Of a stretch of DNA of 7,803 bases, positions 1-5,082 are shown piece after piece. The translations under genes and the position numbers were made by a program. Below the pieces are notes generated by a model that ran no database searches, was not told where the DNA came from, and worked only from the letters and a program-made list of their open reading frames with translations. The stretch's first letter is position 1, and the number at the start of each line of letters is the position of its first letter. This DNA comes from an uncultured Oscillospiraceae bacterium (lineage in GTDB: Bacteria; Bacillota; Clostridia; Oscillospirales; Acutalibacteraceae): positions 1-7,803 of the forward strand of contig URED01000059.1 of assembly GCA_900546785.1 (NCBI GenBank). Reading direction: 5' to 3'.

Positions 1-1343
1 AGATCACCACAGATGAAACAGGCTACGCAAAATCAAAGGAACTCTATCTCGGCAAATACACCGTGGTGGAAAAGACCGCTTCCGACACATTCTATAACCC
101 CAACGAACAGTACGATGTGGAACTCACTTATGCCGGTCAAAATGTCAGCATTACCTCAACAGAATTGTCACTCTATAACGAAAGACAGCGTGTAACCGTT
201 TCACTTGCAAAAGAACTCGAACAGGATGAAACATTCGGAATCGGAATGAATGACGAGATCAAAAAGGTTCAATTCGGTATTTATGCAGATGAGGACATCA
301 CAGCAGCGGACGGCTCCGTTATTCCGAAAGACGCTTTAATTGCCTATGCGAACTGCGATGAAAACGGCAATATCAACTTTAACTGCGATCTGCCCATAGG
401 CTTTAAGTGGTATGTCAAAGAAATTGCAACCGATGAGCACTATATCATTTCAGAAGAAAAGTATGCGTTTAACACCGAATACCGGGGACAGGAAGTGCAG
501 ACCATCGAGATCACTGTCAATGACGGCAAACCGATAGAAAACAAGCTGATCTACGGTACGGTCAAAGGCTTAAAGACAGACAGAGAAACAACCAAGACCA
601 TTGAGGGCGCTTTGTTTGGTCTGTTTAATTCCGATGAAACCGAGTTCACAGAGGACACCGCTATCCTTACCGCTGAATCGGATAAGGACGGTATCTTCAC
701 ATTCGAGAATGTACCGTTCGGCGAGTGGATGATCAAAGAACTTCAACCGGCAGAGAACTATCTGCCGAGTGATGAGATCTATACGGTTACGGTTTCTGCT
801 GATGAGCAGGTAATCGAGATAAATATCATAAATGATATGATCCCCGAACTGAAAACCACCGCAACGATAGACGGCGAAAAAGAGGTCGAAGTCAAAGACG
901 AGATCACCATTGAGGATGTCGTGGAATACAAACACCTTGTGCCCGGAAAAGAATACACCATCAAAGGCGTGCTGATGGATAAGGCAACCAACGAGCCGTT
1001 CAAAGTTAACAGAAAAGAAATAACCTCAGAGATTACCTTTACGCCCGAAAAGCCAAACGGTGAAATCACGGTTTCCTTTACCTTTGACGCAAGCGGAATA
1101 ACCGAAAAAACAGAACTTGTAGTATTCGAAACGCTGTATCGTGACGGTGTGGAGCTCGCCGCGCATGCGGATATCGAGGACGAAGGTCAGACCGTAACGA
1201 TCACTGTGCCGGAGCCGGAAACGCCGTACACAGGCGATGACCGCAACTACGGCGTATGGATAGGACTCGGAGCTATCGCTCTCGGCGCGGCAGTATCAGC
1301 CATCGTGCTGAAGTTAAAATCGAAAAGGCAAGAGGATGAGTGA
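1..1343 (+). CDS. Cell-wall-anchored adhesin with CnaB/SpaA repeats and a VaFE/T-Q ester-bond domain, C-terminal part (5' truncated by window)
   Basis: The reading frame is open from base 3 to the stop at 1341-1343, giving 446 visible residues with no start, so the gene begins left of the window. Residues 1-50 are the end of one CnaB-like repeat (LGKYTVVEK). Two more follow: about 60-180 (SLAKELE, then WYVKEIA) and about 182-280 (GLKTD, A-F-L core, then GEWMIKELQ). The Lys near each repeat start and the Glu near its end fit intramolecular isopeptide formation. About residues 282-401 match the T-Q ester-bond/VaFE domain: KTTATIDG, VEYKHLVPGKEY, GVLMDKAT, LVVFETLY and AAHADIEDEGQTV, with the candidate ester-forming Thr and Gln at the two ends. 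TPYTG at 407-411, a hydrophobic helix and a KLKSKR tail form a sorting signal. Such proteins are extended, proteolysis-resistant stalks fixed to peptidoglycan; in an ICE they may promote mating contact. The sortase at 6683-7393 is the likely anchoring enzyme (inference). Confidence 0.9.
   Translation, partial: ITTDETGYAKSKELYLGKYTVVEKTASDTFYNPNEQYDVELTYAGQNVSITSTELSLYNERQRVTVSLAKELEQDETFGIGMNDEIKKVQFGIYADEDITAADGSVIPKDALIAYANCDENGNINFNCDLPIGFKWYVKEIATDEHYIISEEKYAFNTEYRGQEVQTIEITVNDGKPIENKLIYGTVKGLKTDRETTKTIEGALFGLFNSDETEFTEDTAILTAESDKDGIFTFENVPFGEWMIKELQPAENYLPSDEIYTVTVSADEQVIEINIINDMIPELKTTATIDGEKEVEVKDEITIEDVVEYKHLVPGKEYTIKGVLMDKATNEPFKVNRKEITSEITFTPEKPNGEITVSFTFDASGITEKTELVVFETLYRDGVELAAHADIEDEGQTVTITVPEPETPYTGDDRNYGVWIGLGAIALGAAVSAIVLKLKSKRQEDE
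1221..1343 (+). other. Cell-wall sorting signal (TPYTG, membrane helix, basic tail)
   Basis: This segment encodes TPYTG-DD, then a hydrophobic stretch (VWIGLGAIALGAAVSAIVL) and the positive tail KLKSKRQEDE, the standard three-part arrangement of a sortase substrate. The first motif residue is Thr rather than Leu. Class B sortases of Clostridia can accept motifs of (S/N/P)PxTG type, so a variant motif suits the class B sortase encoded in the same window better than a housekeeping LPxTG enzyme. That pairing is inference. Confidence 0.85.
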
Positions 1344-1349
1344 TAAGAC

Positions 1350-1721
1350 ATGATCAATGTATATATCTCTTCGCCCTTAAGCGGAAATATTAAGCGTAAT
1401 CTGCGAAATGCGGTTGCGTTTGCGAGATATGTTTTTAAAGAATGCGGCGCGGCGCCTGTCGTGCCGCATTTCTATGCCCAAGTCCTCAACGACAATGATC
1501 CTGCGGAAAGAAAACTCGCTCTGGAGGCGGATATGAGCCTTCTCTATCTCTGTCAGGAAGTTTGGGTGTTCGGAAATTACTGGACTGAGGGCATGAAAGA
1601 AGAGATCAAACGAGCACGCATTCTGAACATTCCCGTTAGGGTCTTCGGAAAGAAGAAGGTGCGCAAAATATTGAGAAAATACGGAGGTTATAATGACAAG
1701 AGAAAAAAACAGATTTACTAA
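1350..1721 (+). CDS. DUF4406/DUF7768-like (nucleoside 2-deoxyribosyltransferase-like fold) protein
   Basis: This 123-residue soluble protein starts MINVYISSPLSG. Features recalled from the DUF4406/DUF7768 families, relatives of nucleoside 2-deoxyribosyltransferases, are visible in order: the N-terminal strand plus small-residue loop (YISSPLSG, 5-12), Asn/Ala helix (NLRNAVAFARYVF), VVPHFYAQ near 37-44, DPAERKLALEAD near 50-61, EVWVFG near 70-75, and TEGMKEEIKRAR near 78-89. The Glu-rich GMxxEIxxA segment corresponds to the active-site region of that superfamily. The substrate is unknown, and many such proteins are annotated only as DUFs. The ATG at 1350 is the only nearby ATG in frame; an AGAGG at 1331-1335 is rather far upstream, so translation may be coupled to the adhesin gene ending 6 bases before. 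The 3' end overlaps the next gene by 29 bases, which supports a single operon. Confidence 0.75.
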   Translation: MINVYISSPLSGNIKRNLRNAVAFARYVFKECGAAPVVPHFYAQVLNDNDPAERKLALEADMSLLYLCQEVWVFGNYWTEGMKEEIKRARILNIPVRVFGKKKVRKILRKYGGYNDKRKKQIY

Positions 1722-2045
1722 ACTGCAGTGGCTTGCCTTTGCCGCTGCTTTACTCATTTTCATTTTGTTTAGCGCCACCACAGTATATGCCGCCGGCGAT
1801 GTTGCCGGCGCAATCGAGAACACATGGTCTGCGGCAAAATCACAGATAAAGACGGTGGTAAACAATGTTGTGTTCCCCGTAATCGATATGATCCTTGCGG
1901 TGCTGTTTTTCGTTAAGATCGGCACGGCGTATATGGACTACAGAAAGCACGGACAGTTTGAATTCACGGCGCCCGCGATCCTGTTGCCTGCCTGATCTTC
2001 ACGCTGACTGCTCCGCTGTATATCTGGGGTATTGTAGGGATGTAA
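1693..2045 (+). pseudogene. DUF3852-like small membrane (pilin-like) conjugation protein, frameshifted near its 3' end
   Basis: The start ATG at 1693 has a strong GGAGG at 1683-1687. The uninterrupted frame ends at TGA 1993-1995 after 100 residues (ending ILLPA). It shows a basic N-terminus, a signal-like helix (about 11-31) followed by VYA-AGDVAGA, and a second helix (about 57-77) with FVKIGTAYMDYRKHGQF. Immediately after, bases 1986-2045 in the -1 frame read ACLIFTLTAPLYIWGIVGM and stop at TAA 2043-2045, which is the third hydrophobic segment I recall for this family. Restoring one T after 1985 (CTG-TTT-GCC instead of CTG-TTG-CCT) gives a continuous 117-residue protein. Topology and context between adhesin and TrbL genes suggest a VirB2/TrbC-type T4SS subunit (inference). 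I see no slippery heptamer, so a one-base deletion or a sequencing error is more likely than programmed frameshifting. An annotation pipeline may call only 1693-1995. Confidence 0.75.
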
Positions 2046-2055
2046 CGAAAAACGC

Positions 2056-2083
2056 TGGACTTTTGTCTTTATTCGTATATACT
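2056..2083 (+). promoter_or_regulatory. Sigma-A-like promoter of the first paralogue (TGGACT-N16-TATACT)
   Basis: TGGACT at 2056-2061 (4 of 6 to TTGACA) and TATACT at 2078-2083 (5 of 6 to TATAAT) are separated by 16 bases, and the start codon lies 22 bases further on. The same arrangement with the same spacing recurs at 2402-2429, which makes chance unlikely. The wider block ACGCTGGACTTT is conserved beyond the -35 core, so an extra protein-binding role is possible. Confidence 0.65.
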
Positions 2084-2105
2084 GTGTGTTTGAAAGGGTG
2101 GTTAT

Positions 2106-2375
2106 ATGAAATCCTTGATCGATCAGTTGTATTATTTGGATGATACGCCTCTTAAAACACACGAAAAGAGTTTCAAAGAATTAAGCAAGGAAATGAACTC
2201 CCTCCTGTTTGATGAGATCAGGCAGTATCTGCCGCAGGAGCAAAAGAAACTGGCGCTTAGGGTCGAAGAAATATATGGTGCAATGCTTTCCGTGGAATCA
2301 GAAGCGGCATTTTGCAGAGGTTTCAGTACAGCGGCAAAACTGCTTTTGGAAGCAGTAGCAAAGGATACGGATTAA
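2106..2375 (+). CDS. DUF6809-like small protein, paralogue 1
   Basis: This is an 89-residue, soluble, predicted all-helical protein without signal peptide or membrane helix. It begins MKSLIDQLYYLDD and has an acidic central helix with LPQEQKKLALRVEEIY (about 42-57). It ends with the family motif F.RGFSTAAKLLLEA (about 69-83). AAAGGGTGG at 2093-2101 sits 4 bases before the ATG. It is closest to paralogue 2: both share MK..I..L.Y.DD, the EIR..LP.EQK.L block, and GF.TAAK...EA. The family is common in Clostridia mobile elements, but no function is established that I can recall. The C-terminal GF.xA.K segment resembles an oligomerisation helix (inference only). It has its own promoter just upstream. 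Confidence 0.8.
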   Translation: MKSLIDQLYYLDDTPLKTHEKSFKELSKEMNSLLFDEIRQYLPQEQKKLALRVEEIYGAMLSVESEAAFCRGFSTAAKLLLEAVAKDTD

Positions 2376-2401
2376 TTCCTTTATTTCTAACCGAATAACG
2401 C

Positions 2402-2429
2402 TGGACTTTCGGATTGTTTCATATATACT
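2402..2429 (+). promoter_or_regulatory. Sigma-A-like promoter of the second paralogue (TGGACT-N16-TATACT)
   Basis: TGGACT at 2402-2407 and TATACT at 2424-2429 are separated by 16 bases, identical in boxes and spacing to the promoter at 2056-2083. The flanks also match (AACGC before the -35; ATA before and GT after the -10; TGAAAGG before the start), while the spacer itself has diverged. This marks the functional bases as the ones under selection. Confidence 0.65.
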
Positions 2430-2453
2430 GTTGTCTGAAAGGAAGGTATGTAT

Positions 2454-2720
2454 ATGAAACCGATGATAACAAGACTCTTTTACAGCGATGATTTGACGCC
2501 GTATATGGATGACGATGCACGGCTTGAAGAAATCTCAAAACAGCGGCATGAGATATTGGAACAGATCAGAGAGATCTTGCCGGATGAGCAGAAAGAACTC
2601 GTCAAAAAAGCAGAAGATCTCAACAATGAGATATTTTCGATAGAAGTTGAAAAATCTTTCTATATCGGATTTCGCACTGCCGCCAAGATCTTCAAAGAGG
2701 CATTTTTGAGCGATAAATAA
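2454..2720 (+). CDS. DUF6809-like small protein, paralogue 2
   Basis: This 88-residue helical protein begins MKPMITRLFYSDD. An earlier in-frame ATG at 2448 is only one base from the GGAAGG RBS (2441-2446). The ATG at 2454 has normal spacing of 7 and aligns with the MK start of paralogue 1, so it is preferred. The middle block ILPDEQKELVKKAEDL (about 44-59) and the C-terminal FYIGFRTAAKIFKEAF (about 69-84) align with paralogue 1 residue for residue in many positions. There is no signal peptide or membrane segment. It has its own promoter at 2402-2429. Function unknown. Confidence 0.8.
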   Translation: MKPMITRLFYSDDLTPYMDDDARLEEISKQRHEILEQIREILPDEQKELVKKAEDLNNEIFSIEVEKSFYIGFRTAAKIFKEAFLSDK

Positions 2721-2729
2721 GGAAAATAC

Positions 2730-2758
2730 TGGACTTCGGCGCACTCTCCCGATATTGT
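2730..2758 (+). promoter_or_regulatory. Probable promoter of the third paralogue (TGGACT-N17-TATTGT)
   Basis: TGGACT at 2730-2735 with the same preceding CTGGACTT context as the other two, then 17 bases to TATTGT at 2753-2758 (4 of 6). It begins 10 bases after the stop of paralogue 2. The -10 box is weaker and the distance to the start is longer than in the first two copies, so expression may differ. Confidence 0.5.
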
Positions 2759-2789
2759 AGAGTAAATACAGTTGAAGGGAGGTGAAACC

Positions 2790-3110
2790 ATGAACAGTAA
2801 AAAATCGTCCGAACTCATAAAGGCATTGTTTGAAGGATACTTTGCGCCTGTTGAAGTCATGACGCAGAACAATCCCGAATATGATGCCGCAAGCAAAGCC
2901 GTGAATGTTAGCGAAGATAAACTCCGCAACACATTCTCCAAAGAACAGGAAGAACTGTTCGAGGAATTCCATTCCGATCTTCTTGCGCAGGAAGACACTC
3001 TGATCGTGAGAGCCTTCGGCTTGGGACTGAAAACGGCAATGCTGTTACAAAACGAGTTAAAGGACATACCGCTCGGAAACATCAGAGATCTGTTAGGACA
3101 GAAGGAGTAA
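2790..3110 (+). CDS. DUF6809-like small protein, paralogue 3 (longer, divergent)
   Basis: This is a 106-residue helical protein. The ATG at 2790 has AAGGGAGG at 2775-2782 with 7-base spacing. A possible TTG at 2772 lies before that RBS and is rejected. It begins MNSKKSSELIKALFEGYF and carries FSKEQEELFEEFHSDLL (about 49-65), the equivalent of the LP.EQK block in paralogues 1 and 2. It continues with FGLGLKTAMLLQNEL (about 80-94), the family C-terminal motif. It then has about 12 extra residues (KDIPLGNIRDLLGQKE) not found in the other copies. The stop is 4 bases from the next start, so this gene and paralogue 4 form a two-gene unit under the 2730 promoter. Function unknown. Confidence 0.75.
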   Translation: MNSKKSSELIKALFEGYFAPVEVMTQNNPEYDAASKAVNVSEDKLRNTFSKEQEELFEEFHSDLLAQEDTLIVRAFGLGLKTAMLLQNELKDIPLGNIRDLLGQKE

Positions 3111-3114
3111 CAAA

Positions 3115-3384
3115 ATGAGTTCAATAATCAGCAAACTAATCCATAATGAGGACTTTATAGAAAGCGCGACTAATCGTTCAGAAGAAAAAGAAGTAAAGGA
3201 TCAGATCAAGGAATTGTCTGATAAACTGCTTAAAAACATGGATGACACAGCAAAAAATCAGTTTGATGACTACACATCACTGATGAACTTAAAGAACAGT
3301 TTTGATGATGAAAAGGCTTTCTACTTAGGCTTCAAATGCGCTGTAAAAATACTTTCCGAAGTATATGCGGACAAAGACGAATAA
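3115..3384 (+). CDS. DUF6809-like small protein, paralogue 4
   Basis: This is an 89-residue acidic helical protein starting MSSIISKLIHNEDF. AAGGAG at 3102-3107, inside the end of paralogue 3, gives 7-base spacing to the ATG, so translation is probably coupled. The central helix (about 25-55) lacks the LP.EQK block seen in copies 1 and 2. The C-terminal FYLGFKCAVKILSEVY (about 69-84) is clearly the family motif. There is no signal peptide or membrane segment. Unlike the first three copies it has no TGGACT promoter. It is followed by a strong terminator. Function unknown. Confidence 0.75.
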   Translation: MSSIISKLIHNEDFIESATNRSEEKEVKDQIKELSDKLLKNMDDTAKNQFDDYTSLMNLKNSFDDEKAFYLGFKCAVKILSEVYADKDE

Positions 3385-3403
3385 ACAAGAATGAATAAAT
3401 ACG

Positions 3404-3437
3404 ATGACCGCCGGATATGTTTCGGCGGTCATTTTTT
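3404..3437 (+). terminator. Rho-independent terminator after the small-gene array
   Basis: ATGACCGCCG (3404-3413) pairs perfectly with CGGCGGTCAT (3423-3432) around a 9-base loop, followed by a run of T through 3437. It is GC-rich and should be strong. The RBS of the TrbL-like gene begins at the very next base, leaving no space for a promoter, so that gene depends on read-through or on control at this hairpin. Confidence 0.85.
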
Positions 3438-3454
3438 GGAGGTGACTCAATATA
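3438..3454 (+). promoter_or_regulatory. RBS GGAGGTGA followed at normal spacing by ATA, the probable original start of the TrbL-like gene
   Basis: GGAGGTGA at 3438-3445 is the best RBS in this interval. Six bases later, in the TrbL frame, is ATA (3452-3454), followed by codons for FDWLGDIISG. The frame is open back to a TGA at 3443-3445. TrbL-like proteins of Clostridia ICEs, as I recall them, begin M-[LF]-DWLG, so ATA occupies the expected ATG position. The first ATG in frame (3485) has AGGA directly abutting it and no spaced RBS. Confidence 0.6.
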
Positions 3455-3484
3455 TTTGATTGGCTTGGTGACATAATCTCAGGA

Positions 3485-4378
3485 ATGGGCACAGCCATCA
3501 GCGATGCCTTTTCCACAGTCTCAGATACAATAATCGACGGTATCTTAAACCGTATCATTCAGTGGCTGTTTACAGTCATATATGACGGCATCGCAGACTT
3601 CTTTACAATGATCAGCGGTATGGGTGTTGAAATATTCGACCTTGATTGGGTGACGGCGGTTGTCGAACTCTTTTCCCTTTTCGGATGGGTTCTCTTTGTA
3701 GTCGGGCTGATCGTTTCCGCTTTTGACCTTGCCGTTGAATATCAGAACGGCAGGGCGAATGTGCAGAGCACGGCGCTCAATTGGATAAAGGGCTTTATGG
3801 CGGTTTCGCTGTTTACGATCACGCCCATTGAGTTATATAAATTTTGCGTATCATTGCAAAACACGCTGTCCGGCGACCTTACAAGGATATTCGCGTCTCA
3901 ACAGGGAACAACGCTCGGAGAGGTCGCGATGTTCGCTTTGCAGTCCTACTTTAATCCGCAGGGCGCGTCCATGTCGATCGGACTGTTTGAACTTGTCATG
4001 CTGATCGCGCTCGGATTCTGTGTGTTCAAGATTTTCTTTGATAACATCAAGCGCGGTGGTATTCTGCTGATACAGATCGCAGTCGGCTCGTTATATATGT
4101 TCTCCATACCCAGAGGATACGATGACGGATTCAACCAGTGGATCAAACAAGTCATCGCGCTCTGTATCACGGCATTTCTTCAGACAACTCTACTGTTCCT
4201 TGGTCTGTTGACTTTCCCGAACAACATCCTGCTCGCCATCGGCATTATGATGGCAGCGGCGGAAGTGCCGAGAATCGCGCAGCAGTTCGGTCTGGACACA
4301 AGCGTGAAAGTCAATGTGATGAGCGCAGTGCATATGGGCACATCGGCTGTTAATCTTGTAAAGGCTGTAGGAAAGTGA
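3485..4378 (+). CDS. TrbL/VirB6-like polytopic conjugal transfer membrane protein
   Basis: From the first ATG this is 297 residues; counting from the likely ATA start at 3452 it is 308. Hydrophobic segments lie at about 20-42, 58-80, 102-120, 165-184, 191-208, 221-243 and 246-260. Segments I recall from the Clostridia ICE TrbL-like family include DFFTMISGMG, DLDWVTAVVELFSLFGW, VEYQNGRANVQSTALN, ELYKFCVSLQNTLS, NIKRGGILLIQIAVGSLYMFSIPRGYDDGFNQW, LQTTLLFLGLLTFPNN and EVPRIAQQFGLD, grouped here from separate stretches. Proteins of this type form the inner-membrane channel core of the T4SS with VirB4 and PrgI. The upstream GGAGGTGA and conserved N-terminal codons argue that translation begins at the ATA. 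If ATA does not work as a start, only the shortened form or none would be made. The next gene follows after 10 bases. Confidence 0.88.
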   Translation: MGTAISDAFSTVSDTIIDGILNRIIQWLFTVIYDGIADFFTMISGMGVEIFDLDWVTAVVELFSLFGWVLFVVGLIVSAFDLAVEYQNGRANVQSTALNWIKGFMAVSLFTITPIELYKFCVSLQNTLSGDLTRIFASQQGTTLGEVAMFALQSYFNPQGASMSIGLFELVMLIALGFCVFKIFFDNIKRGGILLIQIAVGSLYMFSIPRGYDDGFNQWIKQVIALCITAFLQTTLLFLGLLTFPNNILLAIGIMMAAAEVPRIAQQFGLDTSVKVNVMSAVHMGTSAVNLVKAVGK

Positions 4379-4388
4379 GGTGACTAAT

Positions 4389-4754
4389 ATGGGCGATTTA
4401 ACGAAGAATGACATTGAAGTGTGTGATCTTGAGATCAACGATGATGGTGACGGCATCAGCGCGTACCTTGAAACACTTTTCGATGTTGATGAAAAGTTCG
4501 GTACAAATGTAAACGATGACGATGACTCTTGGGTGAACTTTTATGCGGAATACTTCCCAGAAAGCGGCGAGTTAAAATGCACATATTTCGTGGACAGAGC
4601 TAATGGCAGCGATGAACATGAATATGTCCCGTCAGCAAATGAAAAAAGCCTTATAATTTCAATGTTGGAAGAAGAATGCCAAAAAGAGTCAGGGTACTCA
4701 ATTAGCGAATTTCTCAATAGTTACACTGAGGAAAGTTCTTTGAGTCTTAGCTAA
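4389..4754 (+). CDS. Highly acidic 121-residue protein of unknown function
   Basis: The start ATG at 4389 has GAGGTGA at 4377-4383 overlapping the TrbL stop, with 5-base spacing. A GTG at 4380 lies inside the RBS and is rejected. The protein has about 31 Asp/Glu against 6 Lys/Arg, with acidic clusters (NDDGDG near 17-22, NDDDDSW near 42-48, LEEEC near 93-97). It has no signal peptide or membrane helix. WVNFYAEYFPESGELKCTYFVD (about 48-69) in the centre reads like a beta-hairpin. I do not recognise the family. A charge this extreme on a small ICE protein recalls DNA-mimic anti-restriction proteins, but it could equally be a chaperone-like or T4SS accessory protein. Position directly behind TrbL puts it in the same transcript. 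Confidence 0.75.
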   Translation: MGDLTKNDIEVCDLEINDDGDGISAYLETLFDVDEKFGTNVNDDDDSWVNFYAEYFPESGELKCTYFVDRANGSDEHEYVPSANEKSLIISMLEEECQKESGYSISEFLNSYTEESSLSLS

Positions 4755-5082
4755 AATTAAATCTCCCTTTAGCAGTTCATTATCAACAAAAATATTACTA
4801 TAACTAATACTATTTGTAACATTGTTATAAGGCAAAAAGATCGCTCCTTTATACTTTTTTAAAAAAATATAAAAGAAAATGCGCACTTGTGCAAAGCCGA
4901 AAAACAAGGCTATGACTAATGAAACGGCAAATAACGAAGAGTGTTAATTGCCTTATAAGAGCGCATTCCTTTAACAGAAATCGGTATTTCATATTGTTTT
5001 TTTATATACTATGTGATAGCATAATATATAATTATAAATAATATTATTATTGAAAATTGAATTGCATCAGGGAGGTCCTTCA
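4755..5082 (+). other. AT-rich gene-free stretch with inverted repeats
   Basis: There is no supported gene on either strand for about 330 bases. The stretch is markedly more AT-rich than its neighbours, above all from about 4981 to 5060. It holds a near-perfect AT palindrome (4850-4871), the long-range inverted repeat described separately, and small hairpins (GCAC-TT-GTGC at 4883-4892; AGCC...GGCT just after). Possible -10 boxes precede the next gene: TATACT at 5005-5010 and TATAAT at 5027-5032. Neither has a good -35 at 16-18 bases, so its promoter is not firmly placed. Confidence 0.6.
4825..4958 (+). repeat. Long-range inverted repeat with a competing internal stem (possible structured RNA)
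   Basis: TTATAAGGCAA (4825-4835) is the exact reverse complement of TTGCCTTATAA (4948-4958). A second stem, GGCAAATAAC (4926-4935) with GTTAATTGCC (4943-4952), has 9 of 10 pairs and a 7-base loop, and it uses the same TTGCC. The two stems are mutually exclusive. This could be a switch-like RNA, a non-coding RNA, or a remnant of a small inverted-repeat element. No target duplication is visible at its ends. Confidence 0.4.

Larger units (their letters stand above)
2046..3384 (+). repeat. Array of four paralogous small genes (DUF6809-like), three with a repeated promoter segment
   Basis: Four consecutive small genes (2106-2375, 2454-2720, 2790-3110, 3115-3384) encode related helical proteins. 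Shared features are an N-terminal MKxxIxxLxY-type start, an acidic helical middle, and a C-terminal F..GF..A.K.L.E motif. The first three are each preceded by a similar intergenic segment beginning A-[CT]-[GA]-CTGGACTT. These boxes lie at 2056, 2402 and 2730, a period of about 330-346 bases, which fits tandem duplication of a promoter-plus-gene unit followed by divergence. Confidence 0.75.

Noticed and set aside
1377..1925. Reverse-strand 182-residue open frame
   Set aside because: It is antisense to two well-supported overlapping genes, with Ser/Ile/Phe-rich shadow composition and no family resemblance.
1981..1995. Programmed -1 frameshift in the DUF3852-like gene
   Set aside because: No X-XXY-YYZ slippery heptamer is present at the junction; a simple one-base loss explains the data better.
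2448..2453. Earlier ATG for paralogue 2
   Set aside because: It is one base from the RBS; the ATG at 2454 has proper spacing and aligns with paralogue 1.
2106..3384. CRISPR-like or other short repeat array
   Set aside because: The regularity comes from paralogous genes of about 330-346 bases, not from short direct repeats with spacers.
4750..4773. GCTAAA...TTTAGC inverted repeat as a terminator of the acidic gene
   Set aside because: The stem is only six base pairs with a 12-base AT-rich loop and no following T-run.
4698..4907. Reverse-strand 69-residue open frame
   Set aside because: It starts with TTG, has no ribosome binding site, overlaps the acidic gene and runs through AT-rich inverted repeats.
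4825..4958. Inverted-repeat pair as a miniature transposon
   Set aside because: No flanking target duplication and only 11-base arms; kept only as a structural repeat.
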